From assembly GCA_040544425.1 (NCBI GenBank), contig JBEONO010000001.1:62001-126000 (forward strand): a stretch of 64,000 nucleotides of DNA. Direction: 5' to 3'. How positions within the stretch are numbered: position 1 is the stretch's first letter; every line of letters begins with the position of its first letter. The notes beneath the pieces were generated by a model. That model was not told the DNA's origin, did no database searches, and saw only the letters and a list, made by a program, of their open reading frames with translations. This stretch comes from Solimicrobium sp040544425 (GTDB taxonomy: Bacteria; Pseudomonadota; Gammaproteobacteria; Burkholderiales; Burkholderiaceae_D). Positions 43,101 through 49,967 of this stretch are shown one piece after another. A program made the position numbers and the translations under genes.

Positions 43101-43440
43101 GTCATGTCAGATCGATATCGCGCACACGATTCGTGAGCAGGCAGTGGCCATCCTGGAGAATGTCGCATTGGAACGCTTCTTCGATCCGGCCAGGTTTCAT
43201 TTTGCGCGCAATGAAATGGAACTGATGACCAAAAATAAACTGTTGCGACTGGACCGGGTCGTGGTTTTTGAAGACGAAGTCTGGGTGCTGGACTTCAAAC
43301 GGCAGATGCTGGCAAATGAGCAGGCGGCCTATCAGCAGCAATTGCAGGAATATTGCGCAGGCTTGCAATCGATATTTGGGGATTATAAAATTTGCGCCGG
43401 ATTTATCCTGGCCGACGGGAATTTAATTGAATTGTCATAA
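40171..43440 (+). CDS. AddA-like UvrD/RecB-family helicase-nuclease
   Basis: About 1089 residues. Superfamily 1 helicase motifs are complete: Walker A EACAGSGKTWLL, motif Ia LLAITFTRKAAQEMRQR, motif II HILLDEFQDTNPLQW, motif III GDPKQSIYRFRRADP, motif V LTIHSAKGLEA and motif VI LLYVALTRAK. The C-terminus has nuclease elements (EGIALHSLLERL; VLDFKRQ followed by YQQQLQEY). ATG 40171 overlaps the previous stop; an in-frame TTG at 40150 is less likely given AAGGGAG just upstream of the ATG. It forms the motor of the AddAB-like complex with the preceding gene. Confidence 0.92.
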   Translation: MSQSGSYQQNGRDVDAAEFIRAACEPRNSVVVEACAGSGKTWLLVARMLRLLLAGAQSGELLAITFTRKAAQEMRQRLLELLQELALADDEKVAALLLERGIQAAQLDELIPKARGLYEQVLASQQGLNLDTFHSWFGRLIQIAPLNSGIPHGYTLTESTSELQREAYRQFMQAITTEQHSHVKDALIFLYQELGDSNTRNLLGNFLDKRTEWWACNEDPAQGEPMEWLSALCGRDAVEDARLSLWEDLALRQRIQQIASWLGCGTPINQKRATAIETAISNGASVENFAALCFEFFGVDDKNRSNNKTKALLAALEKDLGQDGAAAFDDECSLIADQLRLLRLRSQEKMVLEVNQALFTAGALYLDLYQTVKADQRVFDFADLEWLAYRLLKSEQHAAYVQSRLDARYKHILLDEFQDTNPLQWSIVRAWLDAYGADVERPSIFIVGDPKQSIYRFRRADPRVFNAASVMLQAQGALVLRTNQTRRNAAAVVDVLNASMAGNPLFTAQTTLKESDGGVWRLPLVTVEKEDSQEDQVPQTRIRNPLTTAAVEVEDIRRLQEGRLIAQALLTLREQAVAEPLQWSEVMLLVRRRTHLSAYETALREAGIPFVSSRRGGLLNALEVSDVIALLKFLITPGDNQALAHVLKSPIFSASDEDLIYLAQQTGAIWWKRLIRAEAAQFVRAKSLLSDWMEAAHYLPVHDLLDRIFNQGELVQRYAQHAAFASRNQVIGNLSAFIELALNLDAGRYPSLPKFIDALNEFQASDEGDAPDESLVESSADALRILTIHSAKGLEARLVVMVDANHSEAVAETSGILYEWPLNEQTTLKHFSAFGRKDQRGAARSGLFAQEQQLAEQENWNLLYVALTRAKQWLIVSGVAKPKIGIAAGSWYERLQDVPELSGAALPDEAVHTPASEFELCSFVAPNLALPLDESLSVIISDAQREGIALHSLLERLTAGAEWPISLPDAASIARWLSCQIDIAHTIREQAVAILENVALERFFDPARFHFARNEMELMTKNKLLRLDRVVVFEDEVWVLDFKRQMLANEQAAYQQQLQEYCAGLQSIFGDYKICAGFILADGNLIELS

Positions 43441-43550
43441 AAGTTTTTGATTTTAAAGTAAATAGGCCTACATATCGTGATACCATTTTTGTTGACGCAA
43501 AACAACTCCAATATTGTGAATGCCGATCAACCCTACAACCATCCAAAGCA

Positions 43551-43760
43551 ATGAATTCTGAATTTCAACAACTCACGCAAAAAGTCGAGCAACTGGCTGC
43601 GCTGGCCAGGCAGCTGCGCGCCGAAAATACTGAATTGCGTTTAAAGATTGCAGAATTAACATCTGAAAATTCGCAACTGTCGACACGTATCCAACAAGCC
43701 CATAATCGAGTAACAGAAATTCTGGAAAAATTGCCTTTAGCTGAACAGGAGTCAGAATGA
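43551..43760 (+). CDS. ZapB-like short coiled-coil protein (TIGR02449 type)
   Basis: 69 residues, predicted to be one long coiled coil with leucine heptads (LTQKVEQLAALARQLRAENT). Proteins of this size directly upstream of zapA in beta- and gammaproteobacteria are annotated as TIGR02449 or ZapB-like cell-division proteins. It overlaps zapA by 4 bp (ATGA), so both are translated together. A role in stabilising the FtsZ ring is inferred from the partner. Confidence 0.8.
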   Translation: MNSEFQQLTQKVEQLAALARQLRAENTELRLKIAELTSENSQLSTRIQQAHNRVTEILEKLPLAEQESE

Positions 43761-44068
43761 GCCAGGTTGACGTCAGTATCATGGGACAAAGCTACAAGCT
43801 GTCCTGTAAAGAAGGTGAAGAGGGTGCCTTGCTCCAGGCAGCAGCCTATCTCGATGAAAAAATGTGTAGCTTTCGTGACAGCGCAAAAGTAAAAGGAACA
43901 GATCGGATCGCCGTGATGGCAGCATTGACGATCTCCGCCGAGTTCCTCGCGACCAAAGTGCCGGGTGGTACTTTTTCCGATTTGACGGTGGCCGATATGA
44001 AGAAACAGATCAGCACCATGAACGATGTTTTGGATGAAGCGCTGACCCCGCAAGAGAACCTCTTCTAA
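43757..44068 (+). CDS. zapA: Cell division protein ZapA
   Basis: A 103-residue ZapA: beta-hairpin VDVSIMGQSYKLSCKEGEEG, helix ALLQAAAYLDEKMCSFRDSA, then IAVMAALTISAEFLA and a C-terminal coiled coil. It binds FtsZ and promotes bundling at the division site. The gene is followed by the 6S RNA gene, the conserved zapA-ssrS linkage of proteobacteria. Confidence 0.93.
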   Translation: MSQVDVSIMGQSYKLSCKEGEEGALLQAAAYLDEKMCSFRDSAKVKGTDRIAVMAALTISAEFLATKVPGGTFSDLTVADMKKQISTMNDVLDEALTPQENLF

Positions 44069-44150
44069 ATTTAAAAAAGCAAATTGTCAGTTCCTATTAG
44101 CCGGTACCACACAATATAAATTAATTGTTTTAAAGTGCGTCCGATTCAGG

Positions 44151-44156
44151 TACTAT
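44151..44156 (+). promoter_or_regulatory. -10 element of the 6S RNA promoter
   Basis: TACTAT lies 6 bases before the predicted 6S RNA 5' end. A candidate -35 TTGTTT (44125-44130) is spaced by 20 bp, longer than ideal, so the promoter assignment is tentative. Confidence 0.45.
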
Positions 44157-44159
44157 TTG

Positions 44160-44337
44160 ACTCCCTGCCGTGTTTGCTATTGTCAATTAATCCTTGAACC
44201 ATTTAATTGCATAGGATGTGGAAATTGTCCGATTGGTGTGAGCGTCGCACTGTCCGATGAACCCGAAATTAGACTGACCGCAACCAACTTGAACCTATTA
44301 GGTTCAGGATGCTGGCACAGCGGCTCTGGCGGGGATT
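44160..44337 (+). ncRNA. ssrS: 6S RNA
   Basis: The position directly after zapA and the fold identify the regulatory RNA that binds the sigma-70 RNA polymerase. The closing stem pairs TCCCTGCC (44162-44169) with GGCGGGGA (44328-44335), extended by GTG (44170-44172) with CAC (44316-44318). An upper-arm segment (about 44221-44262) resembles that of E. coli 6S RNA, and the 3' half has the family hairpin TTGAACC-TATTA-GGTTCAG (about 44289-44307). Ends are estimates; length about 178 nt is typical. A long open frame runs through the gene by chance. Confidence 0.82.
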
Positions 44338-44343
44338 TATTTC

Positions 44344-44375
44344 AAGCGGTTGCATATTTTTATGCAGCCGCTTTT
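44344..44375 (+). terminator. Hairpin terminator after 6S RNA
   Basis: Thirteen-base arms (44344-44356 and 44361-44373, one G-U pair) enclose a TTTT loop; AAGCGG pairs with CCGCTT at the base. Only four T residues follow the CCGC, so the T tract is short. It ends 19 bases before the EVE-domain start and does not overlap its GAGGAG. Confidence 0.65.
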
Positions 44376-44393
44376 CCATTTGAGGAGATTGTT

Positions 44394-44849
44394 TTGAAGC
44401 GCTATTGGTTAATGAAATCCGAACCGAATGAAGTCAGCATTGACGACGCAGTAGAACAAAAAGTGATCGCCTGGTTTGGTGTAAGAAATTATCAGGCGCG
44501 AAATTTTATGCGCGATCAAATGCAGGTTGGTGACGGGGTTTTGTTTTATCACTCAAGTTGTGCCGAGCCTGGCATCGCCGGTTTATGTGAAGTAGCCAGC
44601 ACCAGCTATCCCGACCCGACCCAGTTCGAAGAGGGCGGTCATTATTTCGATCCCAAGGCCACGCAGGAAAATCCGCGCTGGATGCTGGTCGATGTCAAAG
44701 CCATTCGCAAAACACGTCTGGTGAATCTGGCCGAGTTGCGCAGCATTCCTGAATTGGCCGAGATGGTAATCTTAAAACGGGGTAACCGTCTGTCGATTTC
44801 CCCGGTCACCAGCGCTGAATGGCGTGTGATTCAAAAATTAATTGCCTGA
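44394..44849 (+). CDS. EVE-domain protein (thymocyte nuclear protein 1 family)
   Basis: A 151-residue EVE domain: YWLMKSEPNEVSIDDAV at the start, WFGVRNYQARNFMRDQMQVG, GVLFYHSSCAEPGIAGLCEV, then FDPKATQENPRWMLVDVKA and LSISPVTSAEWRVI. The family is related to PUA-like RNA-binding and modified-base-binding domains; its bacterial role is not settled. The start is TTG at 44394: GAGGAG lies at 44382-44387 and the family begins at KRYWLMKSEP. The frame is open back through the 6S RNA gene, which would give a false 79-residue extension. The 3' end overlaps the convergent cupredoxin gene by 12 bp. Confidence 0.9.
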   Translation: MKRYWLMKSEPNEVSIDDAVEQKVIAWFGVRNYQARNFMRDQMQVGDGVLFYHSSCAEPGIAGLCEVASTSYPDPTQFEEGGHYFDPKATQENPRWMLVDVKAIRKTRLVNLAELRSIPELAEMVILKRGNRLSISPVTSAEWRVIQKLIA

Positions 44850-45524
44850 AGATGCAGCCGCAGCGGCCGGATCAATTTTTGCAGCCTTACGTTTTTTCGG
44901 CACGAAGTCAAAATTGAATTTGATTTGCGGTGTCCCGGCAGAGGCCACGCTGACGGCCTGCAGCAGCGGCGGTTTGATATAGCCCATGTCAGGATGCCAG
45001 GCGCGCAGTTCATATTTCCCGTCCGGCACATCAAGCGTCACCGCCCCAGACGCATCGGTCTTGGCAAAATAGGGCGTATCCACCACCATCACATACGCGC
45101 GCATCCATTCGTGGAACAGACAATACACAACGATGATGCCCGACTTGTCGAACATCACTGGCGGGGGCGTGACCTTCTGGTAGGGCTTGATCTCAAATTC
45201 CTTGGCTGGCGAAAATGATTTTACGTGGTGCTCAATCTTGTCGTAGTTGGGAAACTTCACTTCAGTGCCAACCCTTACCACACTGACGTAAGGTGAAAAC
45301 TGCATATTCTGTTGTGCGATGACCGGGGTCTCGACCTTGACTGCAGCCGGAACCGGCCGATCAGTCGGAGTCGCGAAGATCACCACATCAGACATCGGTT
45401 CGCCAGCCTTGCTGAGCGACAGGGTGCTGATGCTGCCAGCCCACGCAGTACCGCTGATGGCGCAGCACAGGCTGGCGGACAGCATGAAGTAAGCGACGAC
45501 ATGGCGTTTGTCTCGAATTGGCAT
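44838..45524 (-). CDS. Exported cupredoxin-like protein with carboxypeptidase-regulatory-like domain
   Basis: 228 residues. Signal peptide to about residue 29 (ISGTAWAGS). The middle is a blue-copper-like fold: VGTEVKFPNYDKIEHHVKSF with the first histidine ligand pair, and IVVYCLFHEWMRAYVMV, whose C-x2-H-x2-M spacing suits a copper site. The C-terminal part (TDASGAVTLDVPDGKYELRAWHP) is a small transthyretin-like regulatory module. A Lys/Ala-rich tail follows. It is the last gene of a minus-strand group with a periplasmic globin and a DUF3034 protein, which points to periplasmic redox or copper handling (inference). Confidence 0.82.
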   Translation of the reverse strand: MPIRDKRHVVAYFMLSASLCCAISGTAWAGSISTLSLSKAGEPMSDVVIFATPTDRPVPAAVKVETPVIAQQNMQFSPYVSVVRVGTEVKFPNYDKIEHHVKSFSPAKEFEIKPYQKVTPPPVMFDKSGIIVVYCLFHEWMRAYVMVVDTPYFAKTDASGAVTLDVPDGKYELRAWHPDMGYIKPPLLQAVSVASAGTPQIKFNFDFVPKKRKAAKIDPAAAAASSGN

Positions 45525-45546
45525 GACAGTTTTCTTCTTAAGTGAA

Positions 45547-45999
45547 TTATTTCGTTACGATGTCGTGCTGCATCGGTGCCAGTTTGGCCAGCAACTTGTT
45601 TTGCGCACGCGACGAAACACCATTTTTTTCCATGGCCAATTGCAGGTCTTCGGCCAGCGCATTGAATTCCGCGTTGCGTATCCCCATGCCATCGTGCACC
45701 GTCTTCATATCTTTGCCGCTATACATTGCCGGCCCGCCAGTCAATTGATTGATCTGTTCTTTCAACAGCAAGCCGAGACGATCAACATCGGCATCGGCGA
45801 GGCGCTGACTGATGCGCGGATCGGCCTGCCAGATCAGCAGAAAATCGTCGACAACTTTGCTGATACCGGCTTTGCCGCCAAAGCTTTGAAAAACTTCTTC
45901 TGACACTTCGCTGTTTATCGCTGCGCTTTGTGCAAACGAAACATTGACCAGGGCGGCAGTCAGGCAAACTGCCAGTAGTGTAGTAACTGTGCGATTCAT
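45547..45999 (-). CDS. Periplasmic group 1 truncated haemoglobin
   Basis: 150 residues with a signal peptide (LLAVCLTAALVNVSFAQS) and a truncated globin fold: FGGKAGISKVVDDFLLIWQADPRISQRLADADVDRLGLLLKEQINQL is divided here as helices A-E (FGGKAGISKVVDDFL; DPRISQRLADADVDRL), the GGPAMYSGKDMKTVH loop and the proximal histidine in KTVHDGMGI. Truncated globins bind O2, NO or peroxide; export is less common. It shares the strand with the cupredoxin (22 bp apart) and the DUF3034 gene (18 bp apart). Confidence 0.88.
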   Translation of the reverse strand: MNRTVTTLLAVCLTAALVNVSFAQSAAINSEVSEEVFQSFGGKAGISKVVDDFLLIWQADPRISQRLADADVDRLGLLLKEQINQLTGGPAMYSGKDMKTVHDGMGIRNAEFNALAEDLQLAMEKNGVSSRAQNKLLAKLAPMQHDIVTK

Positions 46000-46017
46000 T
46001 GTTAACCTTTCGTGGGA

Positions 46018-46911
46018 CTAAAAGCCCGCTTGCAAAGACAGGTAGGCGCCAGTCTGATTGCTGTTGTTGCCCGTTTCAGGTGCGGCGATACTGCCCAGAT
46101 TGGCATACGCTAAAGTGATCGAAAAATTTTTGCTGGGGAACCAGGCCAGGAACACGTCGTAATAAGCCTTCTCGTTATCGGCAGCCAGGTTGTGCGGTTT
46201 GTCGCGATATTCGGTGCCCAGCACCCAGTTCTTGTTGATCAAATACGCTAATGAACCTTCAAATTCGGCTTTGTAGCCGTTATTCAGTCCGCCGCCAAAG
46301 CCCAACAATCCCATTTGATTTGCTTCGGTTGCGCGGATGGTGATGTTGGCCAAAATACTTTGGTCAAGAAAGATCTTGGTGGCGGAGAGGTAGTAGTCCG
46401 TGCCACTTGTATCTTTGGCGCCCAGTGCGGTGATCGGACCGTTCAGCAAGCCGGACAATCCTTTGTTGGTTTTGTGCTCGGCGCCGACCGCAATTTGCGG
46501 CAGCCACGAATTCTGGTCGTACAGGGCATCGCCTGCAACCTTGACTTTGATACCAAAAATATCCTGTTTGATTTCGAGCCCGTTTAACGGACCGCTGGTG
46601 GATTTGAAATCCTGTCTGGCGATCGACAGTTCAACCCGATCCATGATCCCGACTGCAGCGCCGTAAGTGCCAAGCCGGAAGTCCTGGGTGGTGATGTCCG
46701 TGTAATGCACATTGGCGCCGTAGCTGTCGCGCGTGCCGTAGCCGGATATCAGCGCCCAGGGCGTGATACCCCCGCCGGCCGCGCCATCGACGCTGCTGAC
46801 TCCGCCGGTGGCCAGCAGTTTACCCATGTCCGGCGCGTTATCGGCAAGCGCCATGGCCGGGCCGGTCAGTGCGGCGACCAAACTGAAGGTTTTAAAAAAA
46901 GTTAACTTCAT
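46018..46911 (-). CDS. DUF3034 family exported protein
   Basis: About 297 residues. Signal peptide MKLTFFKTFSLVAALTGPAM ending near ALADN. The remainder looks like an outer-membrane barrel: repeated amphipathic strands (RVELSIARQDFKS, DIFGIKVKVAGDALY, YKAEFEGSLAYLINKNW, FSITLAYANLG) and terminal phenylalanine in GAYLSLQAGF. It matches the DUF3034 description; function is unknown. ATG at 46911 gives a proper signal peptide; an upstream in-frame start (46944) would add 11 residues. It is probably first in the DUF3034-globin-cupredoxin operon. Confidence 0.82.
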   Translation of the reverse strand: MKLTFFKTFSLVAALTGPAMALADNAPDMGKLLATGGVSSVDGAAGGGITPWALISGYGTRDSYGANVHYTDITTQDFRLGTYGAAVGIMDRVELSIARQDFKSTSGPLNGLEIKQDIFGIKVKVAGDALYDQNSWLPQIAVGAEHKTNKGLSGLLNGPITALGAKDTSGTDYYLSATKIFLDQSILANITIRATEANQMGLLGFGGGLNNGYKAEFEGSLAYLINKNWVLGTEYRDKPHNLAADNEKAYYDVFLAWFPSKNFSITLAYANLGSIAAPETGNNSNQTGAYLSLQAGF

Positions 46912-46966
46912 CGGAGACCCTGTGTTTTGTAAATTAAATGTCAAACCATTCGCGCTGCCATCTCAT

Positions 46967-46993
46967 ATACGATGGCCTGCGCAGATTGGATTC
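46967..46993 (-). promoter_or_regulatory. Candidate ECF-sigma promoter for the DUF3034 operon
   Basis: On the minus strand GAATCC (46993-46988) and CGTAT (46971-46967) are separated by 16 bp, a layout typical of ECF-type promoters. The gap belongs to the 135 bp between the anti-sigma gene and DUF3034. The same pair was not found upstream of the sigma gene, so the link is tentative. Confidence 0.35.
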
Positions 46994-47046
46994 AAACAAA
47001 TCGAAAAATTTATTTTGTTGGTAAATTCATCAGAACAGCGAGCACC

Positions 47047-47760
47047 TCAAATTTGCTGCCACGAGCCTGTGAACAATACTGGTCCAGTCGGTCCGTCAGG
47101 ACTAGGCGAGCCGTGCAGCGGTTCCAGAGACACTGCCAGTGCGACCACATTCTGTGGTGTGGCATTGGCCGGCAATGGCAAAGTAATGCTGCCGTCTTTG
47201 CCTAGTAATCCCAGCGATTGCGGCACGCCATGTTTAGGGATGGCCCACAACTCCAGGCTCTTGTCGGCGGCGATGTGCTGACTGGCGAGAATCTTGACGG
47301 TCAGACTATGATGTCTGGCGTCGCCAACCACCACCATATTTGCTTGCGCCTTGGCGTCCACCAACATCGCCATGTAAGAAGGCATGATGGTTTCGGGTTG
47401 TTTGGTCAACAGCACGGCAAGCAGGATCGTCGCCAGCGCGGTCGAGACCATACCGAGGTTGCGCCAGAATCCAAGGCTGCTGCCCAGCGCACGCCAGAGC
47501 GATGGTCGGGATTGTTGGTCAACTTCAGACAAGGCCAGTTGTCGCGCGATCCGTTGCCAGACAACCGGTCCCGGGTCTTCGGCAGCGGAAAATTCCGCCA
47601 GCGGGTTCAGGCGTTTTTGCCATTCACGCACGTCATTGTCGAGAATCGCACTCTGCTTCAATAACGATTCAAACCGTCGCCGCGCGCCGCCTTTCAAAGT
47701 TCCCAGCACATATGCAGCACTTAATTTTTCGCGCAACACTTTGTTGTTGAGGATATTCAT
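47047..47760 (-). CDS. Anti-sigma factor (RskA-like)
   Basis: A 237-residue membrane protein. The N-terminal cytoplasmic domain (LREKLSAAYVLGTLKGGARR) has the zinc-free anti-sigma fold; a transmembrane helix at about 100-120 (LGMVSTALATILLAVLL) precedes a periplasmic RskA-type domain (KSLELWAIPKHGVPQSLGLL; VVALAVSLEPLHGSPSP, then GPVLFTG). Its start overlaps the sigma gene stop by 4 bp, the usual sigma/anti-sigma coupling. It should hold the sigma factor at the membrane until an envelope signal arrives. Confidence 0.9.
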   Translation of the reverse strand: MNILNNKVLREKLSAAYVLGTLKGGARRRFESLLKQSAILDNDVREWQKRLNPLAEFSAAEDPGPVVWQRIARQLALSEVDQQSRPSLWRALGSSLGFWRNLGMVSTALATILLAVLLTKQPETIMPSYMAMLVDAKAQANMVVVGDARHHSLTVKILASQHIAADKSLELWAIPKHGVPQSLGLLGKDGSITLPLPANATPQNVVALAVSLEPLHGSPSPDGPTGPVLFTGSWQQI

Positions 47761-48347
47761 GCGCGCTCCGCAGTATTTAAACAGAGACGTAATTTATCCA
47801 GTCCGCGTCGTATCCAGGTTTTTACAGTACCGATCGGCAGTTGCAGCTGACCTGCAATTTCGCTGTGCGAAGCATCGTGATAATACGCCATCACGATGGC
47901 TTGTTTTTGCATGCCTTCCAGTTGCGTGAAACAGCGTGACAGCGCCTCTGCATCCTGCGATAGCTGCAATGTTTCGCTTGGGGTATGGGCAGTGCTTTCC
48001 AGTGCGTTCATCACATCTTTATCAAAATGTTCGGTATCGATTTCGACGACATCATCGATTTTGCGCAATATGTCGAAAGCCTTGTTGCGCACGATGGTAG
48101 TCATCCAGGTCATCGGTGCGGCCAGGTGCGGCTGGTAGTTTGAGGCATTGTTCCAGATGTTGACAAAAGATTCTTGCAATGCTTCTTCAGCCAGTTCGCG
48201 CTTGACTAGTATACGCAGCAGGAAGCCAAACAGTTTCGGCGCCGCCGCGTCATACAGACTGCGAAATGCCTGCGTGTCTTTTTGGGCAACGGATGTGAGC
48301 CAGGTTTTTAACTGCTGCGTGTTATCGATAGACAAGGTCGGATCCAA
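47757..48347 (-). CDS. ECF-family RNA polymerase sigma factor
   Basis: A 196-residue SigK-like ECF sigma factor. Region 2 reads FRSLYDAAAPKLFGFLLRIL, ALQESFVNIWNNA and MTWMTTIVRNKAFDILR; region 4 reads LEGMQKQAIVMAYYHDASHS and QLPIGTVKTWIRRGLDKLR. The start is TTG at 48347. It lies upstream of its anti-sigma partner and of the exported DUF3034-globin-cupredoxin genes on the same strand, which are its most likely targets (inference). Confidence 0.92.
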   Translation of the reverse strand: MDPTLSIDNTQQLKTWLTSVAQKDTQAFRSLYDAAAPKLFGFLLRILVKRELAEEALQESFVNIWNNASNYQPHLAAPMTWMTTIVRNKAFDILRKIDDVVEIDTEHFDKDVMNALESTAHTPSETLQLSQDAEALSRCFTQLEGMQKQAIVMAYYHDASHSEIAGQLQLPIGTVKTWIRRGLDKLRLCLNTAERA

Positions 48348-48438
48348 TCGGGAATGATGCAGTGCATGGCAGCATCGAGATTTAGTAATATCCGCGTAGT
48401 TTGCAAATTGACTCTGCTTCTGTCAACGATATATTTTT

Positions 48439-49959
48439 TTACGACGCGGCCGGCGGGAATGTATCACGCAACAGATTTTTCTGCACTTTGCCCATGCCGT
48501 TGCGAGGTAGTTCGTCAACGATCACAATTTTTTTAGGCACTTTGAAATTGGCGATCTGTGTTTTTAACATAGCGATCAGTTGATCGGTATCGATGACCTT
48601 GTCGCAAACCAGAACCGCGCATACCGCCTCGCCAAAATCCTTGTGCGGCAATCCGATCACGGCTGACTCGACTACACCTGGCATCGCGTCAAGCAGCAGT
48701 TCAATTTCCTTGGGGTAGATATTGTAGCCGCCGGAAATAATCAGATCTTTCGAACGACCGACTATGCTCAAATAACCGTCTGCATCAAATCGACCCAGAT
48801 CGCCGGTCTTGAAAAAACCGTCAGCGGTAAATTCTTGTGCGGTTTTTTCCGGCATCTGCCAATAGCCGCGAAATACGTTGGGACCCTTGACCTGAATGTG
48901 GCCAATTTCGTTGACGGCACAGTCCATATCCTGATCATCTACCGTGCGCACCTGTTCACCAATCAGAGGCAGGCCAACTGTCCCGGCCTTGCGTTGACCG
49001 GTGCCGGGATTGGAGCAGATGATATTGGTTTCGCTCATGCCATAGCGCTCTAAAATTGTGTGGCCGGTGCGGCGCTGAAAACTGTGGAAGGTCTCGTCGA
49101 GCAAAGGTGCAGATCCGGAAATAAATAGCCGAACCGAGCGGCATAGCTGTTGGGTCAGTCCATCCTGTTCGAGCAGTCGCACATAATAGGTCGGCACGCC
49201 CATGAATACGGTGCTGCGTGGTAAAAATTGCAGTACCTGTGGCGCGTCGAATTTCGGTAAAAAAATCATCGTGCTGCCGGACAGCAGAGCAACGTGGCAG
49301 GAAATGAACAGGCCGTGCACGTGGAACAGGGGCAGGGTATGCAACAGGACATCGCTCGCCTGCCATTGCCAGGTTGCGTGCAAAGCCAGCGCATTCGAGC
49401 TCAGGTTGTGATGACTGAGCATGGCGCCTTTGCTTTTGCCGGTGGTGCCGGAGGTGTACAGGATAGATGCGATGTCGTCGGGATCACTGCTGACGGTCTG
49501 AAATTGACTGGACAGGAGCGCGGCTCGCTGCAATAAACTGCCCTGGTTTGGCAGAGTGTCATCCAGGGTAAAGACGTGTGAGCAGCCCAACTGGAATGCA
49601 AGTTGTGCCAGCCAGCCAAAATTTTTCGGACTGCAGACGACCACGGCGGGCTGTGCGTCTTCAATGAAGTAACGCATTTCAGCGCTTTGATAGGCGGTAT
49701 TGAGTGGAATAAAAATCAGCCCGGCGCGTAGCGTCGCCAGATACAGCAGCAATGCCTCGGGTGACTTTTCAACATGCGCGGCGACGCGCGAACCTTTTGG
49801 TAGTTCCAGGCTGGTCAGCAAATTGGCCAGCTTGGCACTGGCCTGGTCCAGATCATTCCAGCTGTATTGCGCGCCCTGCGCGGTAATCAAACAGGCCGCA
49901 GTTAAATCTGACGGAAATTTTTTTTCGATCAGCGAATATAAATTGGCGTTTTCAGACAT
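48439..49959 (-). CDS. Acyl-CoA synthetase, malonyl-CoA synthase-like
   Basis: A 506-residue adenylate-forming ligase. Motifs: ILYTSGTTGKSKGAMLSHHN (AMP/phosphate loop), LPLFHVHGLF, FMGVPTYYVRLL, RYGMSETNI, KTGDLGRFDADGYL, IVGRSKDLIISGGYNIYPKE and the catalytic lysine in RNGMGKVQKN. The HVHGLF and FMGVPTYY blocks and the size agree best with MatB-type malonyl-CoA synthases, which activate malonate. Specificity was not proved; a medium-chain acyl-CoA ligase is possible. It starts 8 bp after the lgt stop on the same strand, which is probably co-transcription without functional linkage. Confidence 0.85.
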   Translation of the reverse strand: MSENANLYSLIEKKFPSDLTAACLITAQGAQYSWNDLDQASAKLANLLTSLELPKGSRVAAHVEKSPEALLLYLATLRAGLIFIPLNTAYQSAEMRYFIEDAQPAVVVCSPKNFGWLAQLAFQLGCSHVFTLDDTLPNQGSLLQRAALLSSQFQTVSSDPDDIASILYTSGTTGKSKGAMLSHHNLSSNALALHATWQWQASDVLLHTLPLFHVHGLFISCHVALLSGSTMIFLPKFDAPQVLQFLPRSTVFMGVPTYYVRLLEQDGLTQQLCRSVRLFISGSAPLLDETFHSFQRRTGHTILERYGMSETNIICSNPGTGQRKAGTVGLPLIGEQVRTVDDQDMDCAVNEIGHIQVKGPNVFRGYWQMPEKTAQEFTADGFFKTGDLGRFDADGYLSIVGRSKDLIISGGYNIYPKEIELLLDAMPGVVESAVIGLPHKDFGEAVCAVLVCDKVIDTDQLIAMLKTQIANFKVPKKIVIVDELPRNGMGKVQKNLLRDTFPPAAS

Positions 49960-49967
49960 GATTATTT

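Noticed and set aside
44157..44393. N-terminal extension of the EVE-domain protein
   Set aside because: It overlays the 6S RNA gene and its terminator, and the family starts at the TTG at 44394 behind GAGGAG.
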